DNA of 64,000 nt from Prostheceraeus crozeri (Eukaryota; Platyhelminthes; Polycladida; Euryleptidae): positions 1 to 64,000 of the forward strand of contig CAJQUW010010459.1 in the NCBI GenBank assembly GCA_907163375.1, read 5' to 3'. A program made the position numbers and the translations under genes. The number at the start of each line of letters is the position of its first letter. The first letter of the stretch is position 1. Under the pieces are notes generated by a model that had not been told where the DNA came from, did not search any database, and saw nothing but the letters and a program-made list of their open reading frames with translations. Positions 33,001 through 45,000 of the stretch are shown here, one piece after another.

Positions 33001-36000
33001 GCACGGCGTTTTCCAGAACCGACGGGACACACACAGGTTGCCCTTAAGGAAGTAAGTAAGTTTTCCTCAAGAAGTCTGTTGTGCACAGTATTACACAGGC
33101 AATATATTGGATATATATGATTTCTATATGTACAGGGCTAATTGCTGAAATTCCATCTTAAGCATACACATCAATTTAAAGCATCATTGACATTACATTT
33201 CAGTTTTGTTATGATATCTACACCAATTTCATGGTAAATAGGACCACGATTCCTTGAAACTAAATTATGGAAGTCCATTACCCATCTAAATTTAGCCGTT
33301 ATCATCATGCGTTTGTTTCTACTGTTTATGATTGCTATTTATCAGAGGAGTCCCGTCAAAACAGATCTATGTTTTATACGCAGTTTATTGCGAGCACTTT
33401 CGGACACCACCGGAGTCCATCTTCAGGCGAATGAAATGACAAAATTGGCATAGATGAAAAGAGTTCACAGGGATGAAGTTTATCATAGTAGAATGCTATG
33501 AAAACATGATAAGACCAGACTACTTCGACAAAATTAAAACAGTAAGATGATGCGAAATCGAAATAAAAGGTCGGAAGAAAATCAAAGTAACTAGCTGTGA
33601 AGATACAAAACAGAAAATAGGGGGCACAAATTAAGTCAAAAATCCCAGGCCGCACTCAAAGAATGCTTCACTCGATTAGATGAATTGAGACGACGTGACC
33701 ATAAGGACTCTTTCACAATCCGTTTCTTCCATCTTGGTTCTCTATCAATGACAGTGATACTATGAGTGTCTATATTATGGTTGCAAAAAACTGAGTGTTG
33801 GGCCAATTCAGAGCGAGAAACATCTTTGTCTCGAATAGCACGACAATGTTCTTTCCGACGCTGCTCAATGGGGCGAGCAGTCTCACCCACATAGACCCAG
33901 TCATGTGTCTCACCCTGTCTGGGTGAGACTGCTCGCCCCATTGAGCAGCGTCGGAAAGAACATTGTCGTGCTATTCGAGACAAAGATGTTTCTCGCTCTG
34001 AATTGGCCCAACACTCAGTTTTTTGCAACCATAATATAGACACTCATAGTATCACTGTCATTGATAGAGAACCAAGATGGAAGAAACGGATTGGGAAAGA
34101 GTCCTTATGGTCACGTCGTCTCAATTCATCTAATCGAGTGAAGCATTCTTTGAGTGCGGCCTGAGATTTTTGACTTAATTTGTGCCCCCTATTTTCTGTT
34201 TTGTATCTTCACAGCTAGTTACTTTGATTTTCTTCCGACCTTTTATTTCGATTTCGCATCATCTTACTGTTTTAATTTTGTCGAAGTAGTCTGGTCTTAT
34301 CATGTTTTCATAGCATTCTACTGTGATAAACTTCATCCCTGTGAACTCTTTTCATCTATGCCAATTTTGTCATTTCATTCGCCTGAAGATGGACTCCGGT
34401 GGTGTCCGAAAGTGCTCGCAATAAACTGCGTATAAAACATAGATCTGTTTTGACGGGACTCCTCTGATAAATAGCAATGGATTCAAACCCGTTATTCGAA
34501 ACTATACTGTTTATGATCATCTTTTTCGTCAATTTACCACACCGAGAATATTTGTGGTAACTTTCTGAATGTTTCAAACATAAGTCAATCCATTATGTCA
34601 TCGGAGAAATGATCATGAGGAAAGTACATTGCTGTCGACCAGAAAGAATCGGAAAGGTCATCGGAGGAAGAACCATATGGAATGCAAGGTGTGCTGATGA
34701 TACGACGATCGCAGCTAATAGCAGAGGAGATGGAGGACACGGCAGAGAAGCTAAAGCGAGTCAGCGAGCAGATGGGCCTCTTGATTAACAGCGCCAGGAC
34801 AAACAAGATAACTGTCAAATGAAATGTAAAAATCAATGGTGAAGAAATGGATAAAATTAGGAAGTTCTCAAGTACTTAGGTTCTTACAACAAAAAGGAGA
34901 CAGCACATTTGACATCAAAGCCAGATTCGGACAAGCGCGAAGCATAGCTGCTAGACTCTCTGAAATACGGAAGTCAGCAGACCTCATTACAATCAAGATA
35001 CAACTGTCAAAATCATTAGAGTGGAGAGTTGCTCCTTACAGATGTGGAGCTTGGACTCTAAAGAAAGCAGAGGAAAGGATGATCAATGTTTTTGAGAAGT
35101 GGCTCTGGAGGAGAGTTGAGATTTAGTCGGACGGGAAGGCGCTCGAAAGAATGGGTAAGTAGGCAGATTGAAATCGCGGAAGACGAAGGAGCAACCCATC
35201 CCTTCCCCCTAGGCGATTACGTATTTCTTGAATGACCATTTGCAAGCAGCATCCTCCTTCAGTAGCTCAGTTTCCAGGCCATCCCATTTCCCAGAACCAA
35301 TTAATCTTTCGATATTTGCATTATATTCAGTGCATTTGCGTATTGAGATGATCTGTAAGTAATTTAAAAAGCGACTTAGGCACAACACAGACGTGTTTCG
35401 CAAATGTGATGCCTATTTGCGATAATGTTATATTTTCAGTTTGATGATTCATATGTTAAGCACTCTGTTTCCATCGATAAAATACCGCAGAAATCGAAGA
35501 CTGTCAAAAATTGATTTACGCTCCATGAAATGATATTTACGACCACAGTCCTCAATATACGCATTTATGCACAAAATACGAAATTTACGACGTGGCGTAA
35601 ATTTACGCGCTGACCGTTACACAGTCAACTTTAAATACTCATCAATCATGGCAACAGGGTAGTGACTATTTGCAAGTGTCAAGTTCAATTTGCTGTGCCT
35701 AGTCCACAGAATTAGATTCATCTGCGCGCGCTTCGGTTTCCTAGAAAGGAAGAATCGCATCTAACCTAAATATAGAAATGGCAGATGACAGAATTGGCAA
35801 CTTTCTCCTTCTCGAATGGATAATTCGTGTAACGCTTGCTATTGGAAAAGGCAAACAATAAGCTGTCAGCGGAGGACACCAAAGCCAGTGAGATATTTGT
35901 GTGTGCTGTGATATCACTTCGCACACACCAAAACACACTTCGCCTGGCTAACATTCGATTCAGTGTATGCACTATACAGTGAGAAATGCCGAGGAGAGGA

Positions 36001-39000
36001 TGTGAAAACATCAGGTGAACTAATTTTCCTGTGCCTTCTACTTTCTTTAATGAGGATGATCGGAAGGGCCAACATTATGGAGAAAACTTGTGCGCAATGA
36101 TTTGAATTCTTCGAATCTGAAGGAATTTTGGCAATCGAAGCACTTTGCTGGAACTCACATTAATCCGCAAGCGACGCACGACTTTTTTCCTATTTCTGTA
36201 AGGTATTTGGAATTACTTTTTGCCCACTTAATAGGTTCCTCGATGTGCCGTCAATTTCGCATTAATCACACTTCTAGCAAACCGAAGCAGATAAAAAAAT
36301 TTAATTCTGTGGCTTAGTCATTTAACCATGAATGATGACCAACAAAGATAAAAAATAAAAGCTACTTATTACAGAAATTTGATATCACATACTATACGTC
36401 TATTTTGTACATAGACTCTATGACTATGCTCAATAACAACAGACTTTGGTTGGAAATATCATGTTGCAAAATCAAAAGCAAGTATTCTTCAACCAAACAC
36501 CGGTAAGATAAATGCATTATGTGATGCTAGTATACAGTTTCGCCTTCTGTTGGTACCCCGCAAGGAAATAAGTGGGTATGATTATACGTATGAATCATAC
36601 TATGATCATAGTATGAAAGTGAAATATTTTTTGTACACAAATCACAGTATGAAGATTTCATACGCAGTTCATAGTATGAAAATTTCATACGCAAATCATA
36701 CTATGAAAATTTCATACTGCTATTTGTCATCCGCGCAGGGGCTCGTTCCATGTCTAAATTCTGCGCGAATTTTCGTAATGTAATTATCTATATTAGATCG
36801 TATTAAATCATTCTCCAGTGTATATCCTTTATTCCTATGCTGATCATTGAAATCTTTGCGTTTATGATTACGAAGAGATAGAGTTTATAATAATGATAAG
36901 TTCTTTATTTTAGGAATTTTAATTTCAAAGAAATAATTTGTAAGTCTGCGCGTTAAATGCAAAAAACCAGACCTTCAACAGTTTACTGCTGAATCCAAAC
37001 CTCTCAATAATGACACTTCTCCCATTAAATAACCATCAATGCTGGCTATGCAACAGATCAGTTGATTTGTTCTAACAGATCTTCTTCCAAGGATACTATC
37101 ATGATCTTCAAATGATAATTTAATCCATTATTCCAGGAATAACATTTAACATGAAAATACGTTTGACTTTGATAGTTCATGTTTCCTAAAATTACATAGT
37201 ATAAACCTGCACATTCGTCAAGTCCAGAGAATAATGCTAGTGATCAAAATACTGTGAAGGCTTTCTTTAGCAAGAGAAATTAGAGAAAATCTTTTACAAT
37301 TTTGAAGGTACAAACAAAATAATATAGTACATCCCATAAGTCAACTGGGGAAGTTATCAAGTCTGAGAATGACGACATAGGCGGAAGGTGATGAGTAAGT
37401 TATTTACATCAAGTGTTTATCATAGTGTTGGTCATGTAGAATAGAAGAATAACCACATCCTTAAACAGCTGAAACACCTGTTTCCTTAGCAGGCGTATAT
37501 ACCGTTTTTCGCACAACAAGAGCTCATCAGTATAGATTGAGTGGCCCAAACTAGCGTGTGATATCCAAGTGGTCGAACAGGTTGATCTGCATTTATTTAT
37601 CCTGTCCTTGACGTGCGGCTGATAACTGAAAGATCGCAGTGTCAATGATCCTGGCTAGGCATAAAGATAGGGGAGACTGTGCATATACTTGATAAAAATC
37701 AAGATCTGGAAGACTTTGGGAGAAAGCAGTGCCGGTGACTTAAGTTATTCAGAGCTTAGTTTTTTAAATCTGGACATATCCCCTATTATGCCCAGCAAAA
37801 AGCATTGACACTGATATCTCATTTATCAGCCGCACGGCAAAACCATGATAAATAAACGCAGATCAATCTGTTCTGCCGTTCTTTATCTTGCTCAACCATT
37901 TCGATATCATATGCTAGTTTGAACCATTTCCAACCGTACTGATGGGCTCTTGAAGGCGAAACGCAATGTTTGCGGCTGCAAAGGAAATAGTGCTTCAGCT
38001 GTTAAAATCTAAGGTCATTCTGTCAAGCTTCAAGCTTAAACATAAGGGGCATTGATGTATGTTACAAATGAGAACCACTACATATTAAATTTTCGTTTAA
38101 AATTAATAAGATCATGCATTGTGATGGTTCATGAGTAATTATTACTAGAATTAGAATAGTACGCATTTTCAAAACTTTTTGACTATTCTTAATCCACACC
38201 AACTGCAAAATATAATCCATACAGCCTTCACAGTAAACCATCAACAAGCTCATTCACAATAGTCTCTTCTTCGTCTTCATCGTTTGTTTATTCATCGATA
38301 TGATCTGCCTGTTCTTTGCGGTTCCGCTACTGATTTTTAGTTTAATGATTCACTTGTCTTGCGACGCGGTTCACGGCAGCGATTGTACAATTGTTCTCTC
38401 GCAAGTAAACAGCTAGATGTGTAAGCAAAAAAGTGTGCAAAAACCTAAATTTTTAGCAAAAGTATGACATTTTTATACTATGATTTGAGTATGAAAAATT
38501 CAGTAAAATCATACTATGAAATTTTCATACTATGATTTGAGCATGAAAATTTCATTTTTCATACGTATGAAAAATTCATACTCAAATCAAGGTATGATTC
38601 ATACCCATTTATTTCCTCGCGGGACGGTAATACAAATGAAGGGAGCTTCAAAATCGCATTGAACGAACTACATTGAAGTCGGGTCAAGTGAACAGATTTC
38701 TCTTGTTTTCACTGTCGAATGTCTGTGTTCTGGATATCAAGTTGTAAAGTTGACCATTAAATCATTTTCATAGAGGGAATGGCAGTGTATGTAATTAAGT
38801 ATTGATAGACAGTCACGTGTTGTCGCACTCCGCATCAAATGGATTGATTCCTGCACAGGATTTTTATACTTTTCGAATTTTTTTCATAATCTTTCAAATT
38901 TTTAAAGAATTTAAACATGAGAATAAAACTAATGTCCTGGAGAAAGATAATTTTGCGGTATTACAGAAATTGTGTCTTGCGTCTGACACCACACTGTTAG

Positions 39001-42000
39001 AAGAAAAATTATACCGCCAAGACAAAAGAATACAAGCAGGAACAGTCTTATATGTACCTGTGCTATCATTTTCATGGATGTCCTGGAGAAACAAATATGC
39101 AAAAATTTAAATGGCAACGTGGTGCTGTGGAAGTGATACATTGATGACATGTTATGTTTATTGAGATGTTGGACAATTTATCACAGCAATGCAATGACAT
39201 GCATCAAAATATCAATTCACATGAAGAACCAGTGGAAGACACTCTGTCATTCCTGGACTTGAAACTGAATTTAAGCAGGTAGACAACATTTTTTTCAATT
39301 TGCATCAAACCATATGGGTAAGAGACATTGATTCCATGATCGGTACATCATCCTAGACATATTATCAGTAATTCATTAAATGAGCTAAGGAGAGTTGCAA
39401 AAATTCTTCAAATGATACCTTGAAGGAGACTGGCATGAGGATAGTTGGCTAATTGTTGTACAAATCGGCACAGTAAAAATGGCTATCCAAGAAAGTAGAT
39501 CTGCAGAGGTACGTGAGTAGGCAAAGAACCAGTGAAAAGCCGGTGAAGGGGCTAATTTGTGATTATAATTCCCATATAACAATGAGGATACATCAAGAGA
39601 AATAAGAAGAGCATTGCATAAAAGCAAAGCTTTACCTCATTTCAACGTTTGATTTTCTCATAACCCTTTGTCTCTTGTATTGCGATCAAAAGTACGTGAA
39701 ATCATCCATTCAACGTAGAAATGTTCCACTAGTTTAGCATACAGCATTAATGCACTAGTAGGATGTTCGCAATTTCCAAATGAAAGTTAATCGACTCTTT
39801 ATCCGATAAAATAAGCGCTAAACAGTTTGAATTTCAATCACAGAAGCAAGTTAACGTTGATCAAAAATTAATTTGCCTTTGTCAACGGCATTCTGACTCA
39901 CATATACTCTCTTGCTCTCGTCATCATATTTCGTGAAACATAAACTTAATATTGATCATTTTATATAAATAGGACATGAATCTTCAACTGTGACACCTGT
40001 GCAGGTTTCAGAGTGAAGATTCGGATCTGTGTCAGGTTCGTTACTTTGCTGAAAACACGATATCCGCGAAATCATTATGTCACACAATTTCTTACCTTCA
40101 CAAAGATTGGTGGTTCGTCATTTTCGTTCAGCTGAATATCTTCAGGACCACCTTGCACTAAATGCTCTGCTACGAAATCCCGAAAGATTTCATGCAAATT
40201 CATGTAGTCGGCAAGAATCTTGGTCATGAGAGGAAATGGCGGATCACCTTGTTCACTGCGACTTAGGAGATAGTCCCACGGCGTGACGATCTTTGACAGG
40301 CGAGGCAGAACAAGATCTATCAAATCTTCATCGGCTGCGGCATTCAACGCCTGTAGGTGACAAATAAACGTCAGAGATTTTCAAATCAATCAGACCATTG
40401 TCTCACCTGTTTCAGCTTCGTGCGTCGTTTCAAAGGAATCATCATAGCATCGCGCGTTTCTGAAATGCAATAGATGTCGTACATCCAGGGTAGAAATCCC
40501 TACATCATGCCTATCAAGTCTGACAAACTACAGGTAGAAAATTCCTGAATCCCTTAAAATTTCTCCTCTTTAATCATCCGCTTTTATATCACGATGAAGC
40601 AGTAACATGATTTTAAGATATCACAGTTCGCACATACAGTCATTTACATTATCATACTCAGTGTTCTCCACTTAGGTCAACCATTGATATAACAAAATTG
40701 TTTCATCGCCAACTTCTTAGCCGAGGAAAAATGCAGACTATTTTCGATTATGAAGGTAAAAAATGAAAATCTTTTTCCAAGCATCTCATGATTTTTTGAA
40801 GAACATATGACATGATAGAATTATATTGAATGCCACTCGATTAGTGGTCCATTATTAAACAGTCAATAACAAAGCTGCATGTACTTGAATATGGAATTTC
40901 GATTGGGTCCAAAGCTTTTAGAATGCTTGATGAACTACAAATAGTAAGGAATAACTAGTAACGACATTGACGAAATTCTATATGCATGCCATTCAGAAAA
41001 GTTCAAAATGTTGTCACCCCTACTGTTATTTTAATTTTCGGAGGAATTGCCATACAAAGCAAAGTTTGGCTGATTTACGGAAATCCCTAAAAATTGTAGT
41101 CCCTGACCTACGTTCTACCACTCAACGTGCAACCAACTCGGTAGCCTTTCCTGCTAAGTCAAAAAACACTACGCGTCTGCTCCATATAAGGGGACATCGA
41201 CTTCTCAGTTCCCTTGTTAATAATGTATTACGGTCAAATAAAATCTCAGCTTTGATTTTGGTGTATATACAGTGCATGCTTATCAAATGACGATATCGCT
41301 TTTGTATTTTGCTTGATAGTTTTGTTATGTCACCTTAAATATAAACTTCACATTCGATAATATCCGCAAAATGTGATCAACTAATTGACATAATAATTTT
41401 CATGTCAGTTTTATGCTTTCCCAACTTCGGTTGCCGAGTATGCGTGTCAGGGCCAGACATGGATGTCGAATCGACTGCAGAGTGTGTCGACATGGAAGGA
41501 GCTCGCCTTGAATGTGTGGATAGTTTCTCCTATCTTTGGGGACGTTCTCGATTGCTCTGGAAGTGTTGAGTTGGCAGTAGTGTCAAGAATAAGATGTCGA
41601 TGGTGTAAATTCCATGAACTGCAATCCTTCTTGATGTCCAAAGGGCCATCTTTGAGAACTAAGGGTCGCGTATATGGACTTGTGTGTGGCAAGCCATGCT
41701 TTATGGTTGCGAGTCATGGCTGTTGCTTTAATCCCATGAGAAGATGCTTAAGCGTGTGGAGATATGAATGCTAAGGTGGATGTGTGTGGTGTCAGACTAT
41801 CGGACAGGAAATCGAATGACAGCATCAGAAAAGCTATGGGTCTTGAGAACATCACAGACATCGCGAGAAGGCAAAGACTTCGTTGGCTTGGCCACGTGGT
41901 AAGAAGGGATGAGACAGAGTGGATTAGAAAAGTTATGTGGATGGAAGTAGATGGCAAAAGACGAACAGGAAGACAAAAGAAGACCTTGGAACAACTGGTG

Positions 42001-45000
42001 AAAGATGACCTCAAACGTGTTGGAGCCCAGGAAGCAGACGCCCGTGATTGACCGAAATGGAAGTCCATACTCAAGCAGCAAACGTCAAACCCAGCATCTG
42101 CAGGAAAAAAAGACGCAAAAAGAGATGAGTGAGTGAGGTTTATGCTTTCCCATTATCAATTTAATAGAGGCAGAATTTCAAACCTTGAGAGTTAGAAGTT
42201 GCAAAATTTACCATGGTCTCTTAGTACGCCGTAAGTTACATTACATTTATATTAATTTGCAACCTCCATGTCAATCAGAATCAATACAATAAGAAATTGT
42301 TTTTCTTTTCTATACAGCATCTTCATGCAATATCAAATACTGAGCTGTGTCTTCAGATGAAAAATTGGACAGATTGGTATAGCCGTCATTTCATCATTTT
42401 CTCAGTTTCTATAAGATGAATTCATTGCTACAATTTATATAAGGTATGAATTCTAATGCAAATTGAATATAGATGACATGTAAGATCTGTAGCTCTATCA
42501 TAACAAATGATAGCGCATCCAAAGAGCATTTATCTTTGTTATTCGGCGCTACATAGATCAGCTACGGACATTTTGATACTTTTAAAGTCATGTCTTCAAA
42601 GTTTTGTGAACAAAGGACATCAAAAGCTTTTAAACATTTCCGAATTTCTTAACTTTGGACTTTTTTCTCTACCGCTTCCATTAGATGAACTTCAAGAAAA
42701 AAAGTGACACTAGATCGTGGATTTCTGTCTAGGTCTACCAAGCGTCGCAAGCTATGCTTCCGTCTCAAAGAGCAAACTGTCCGATCTTGACATTCTTCGA
42801 TGAGGTGTTCAATGGATTCCGCCGTTGATTTACACCATGTGCAAGTATCATTGCTTGAAAGTCCCAAGTCTCTCCTGTATCTCCCAAACCATTTTGTCTT
42901 TTCACACCTTAGTTGTGCCAGGAGAGTGGTCTCCTTCCTGCTCCAATCGTTTCCAGGCATCTTTCTCTTGCCTTGCATGATGTGATACCTGTGTCGCCCT
43001 GTTCAATCCTCCATTCAATTTCTGGCTAACTACTCGCTTGATTGATGCCTTATTACTTGATACTGTGGCTTCGTAATGGTAACAGCAATTTATCATCTGA
43101 CGGCAAAGCGGCTGCAAGCAGATAGCAATCTAGACAAACTAAAATAACATCATAGCCGAAAGATTATTCCAAAAAAGGGTGTTTCAAAGGTGTCACAATA
43201 ATGTGATAGCTCCACTTTGATCCACATAATTTTCTCAATCCCATTTTACATCACTGCGGCTACAGGAGCTACCGCAAAAATGTTTGAACAGCACAAATCG
43301 TAGATGTAAGCCAGGGGTTCCCAAACCGGGGTACGCGAAGGAATTTTGAGGGGTACGCAGAACATGGGAGATTTATTATAATTCAATTTTACTTTGATTA
43401 CCTTCCTATTAATGGGTCAGTTGAACTGTTAAACTTTGTGCGCATTCCGCATTGGATTGTCATCATCTGGCCTTGGAGCAACCGTTGCTGATTAGCGACC
43501 ACCAACTCGACCCCAACCACATAGTTATATGAATCCGAATTCTCCACCACAGTAATGATTAAAAGCAAACAAACTCGACCCCAGCCACATAGTCATATGA
43601 ATCCGAATTCTCCACCACAGTAATGATTAAAAGCAAACAAAGACCTTGTTTGATGTTGAGCATGGCTTTCGATGCGCTTGTCAGTTACCCCTAGTTAAAT
43701 TTTTGTGTTATTCAATTACGAACTTTGTATATATATGCGCGTAATTAAATTATTTGAAATTTAAAATTGTGATTGAATTCTTACTAATTTTTATTTGTTA
43801 AGTGAGGGTACGCGGAATAATGAAAATTTCTATAATTTTCTACTTTGGGGTACGCAGCATGAAAAGGTTGGGAAGCCTTGATGTAAACTATGACGAACTG
43901 CCTCATCTTCGGAATACTTACTTCTTCCATTAGCCCCGGCGGGCCGGTCTTTCACGTTCCCAGTTCGTACAGAGACGCCGTGTTTCATGAATTGATGTCT
44001 GGATACTCCACCCTTAGACATGAACCGCTGACCACATAATGGACACGGCCATTGAGGCTCCTCATTCACCTCGAGGTTCTCCTCATCCTCTTCATCAGGA
44101 TACCAATCCGCGTCGTCTTTCTGATCGTCCTTCTTCGTCTCATAATCGGAATACCCTCCATCTGAATCTTCCTCTCGATAATCGTTATTCATTTCTGTCA
44201 CACGAATATGTTTGTAGTCTTGAACCTGCAACGTACGGTGACAATTAGTGAGCTACAATCTTGACATCTGAACCGCAGAATGTATAGTCCGGCAGCCAGA
44301 GCGAGTTTCTGCAGGGAACAAGGCCGAAAATAAGACTTTCACAGAATGATGTACACCCTATGCCTACTATGAATCTGTGCGTCTGCCGAGTTCTAGTTAG
44401 TTCCTCTTCTTGTCAGACACGATCAAAGAAAAAGACATGTTACTCCAATGGTAGGTAGATTGCATTTTTTTGGCAAAAATGAAATTTTCTATGTTTTCTC
44501 TTATCAATTAAAAAATACTAGGTCTAGAGCCATAGTTTTTGACATGGAATGTCTTCAGGTCATTTCCTATCATGTGTATGTGATACTATCATGCTTCTGA
44601 TCGGCGATGTATGCGATAATGTGGTTCAATGGTTCAATGTGGATAAAGTGGACCAACATATTGGTACTTGCCGACAGTAGGAGGCTTGTCAAATCTGAAT
44701 GCATGTAGTTTCATAGACAAATGTTTATAAACCTGGTAAGAAATGACCTGAAAACATTCCATGTCAAAAATTATGGCTCTTGACTGAGTATTTTTACTGT
44801 AATATGCGAAAACATGGAAAATTTCATTTTGACCAAAAACTGCAATCTGCCTCCCATTGGAGTAACATGTGCTTTTCCTTGATCGTGTCTGACAAGAAGA
44901 GGAACTTACTAAAACTCGGCAGACGAGCGACTTCGTAATAGGCATAGGGTCCACACTATTCTGTGAAAGTCTCATTTTCGGCCTCGTTCCCTGCAGAAAC

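Larger units (their letters stand above)
33321..34517. mobile_element. Head-to-head inverted dimer of 5'-truncated Penelope-like element, with 12-bp target duplication
   Basis: Arms 33331-33889 and 33920-34478 (559 bp each) are reverse complements with about three mismatches and no net indel, around a 30-bp spacer. Each arm, read outward from the centre, codes the end of a GIY-YIG endonuclease ([18 protein letters not shown] in the minus arm; [20 protein letters not shown] in both) and a 3' tail. ACTGTTTATGAT flanks the unit at 33321-33332 and 34506-34517. The right arm is followed by 27 extra bases before the duplication, while the left arm directly abuts it. The insertion lies in the 16-kb intron of the zinc-finger gene. 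High identity means it is recent, or that it is an assembly fold-back; the flanking duplication argues for a real insertion. Confidence 0.85.

Noticed and set aside
33374-34435. Two identical 93-codon frames ([20 protein letters not shown]) on opposite strands
   Set aside because: They are the same 3' tail of the PLE read in each palindrome arm; the stretch follows the GIY-YIG stop and contains the ribozyme-like core, so it is not a gene.
33331-34478. Palindrome as pure assembly artefact
   Set aside because: A fold-back artefact would not give an independent 12-bp direct repeat outside unequal arms, nor three mismatches between arms. It remains worth a read check.
44634-44975. 113-codon minus-strand frame
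   Set aside because: It lies in the right arm of the fold-back MITE and has no family features.
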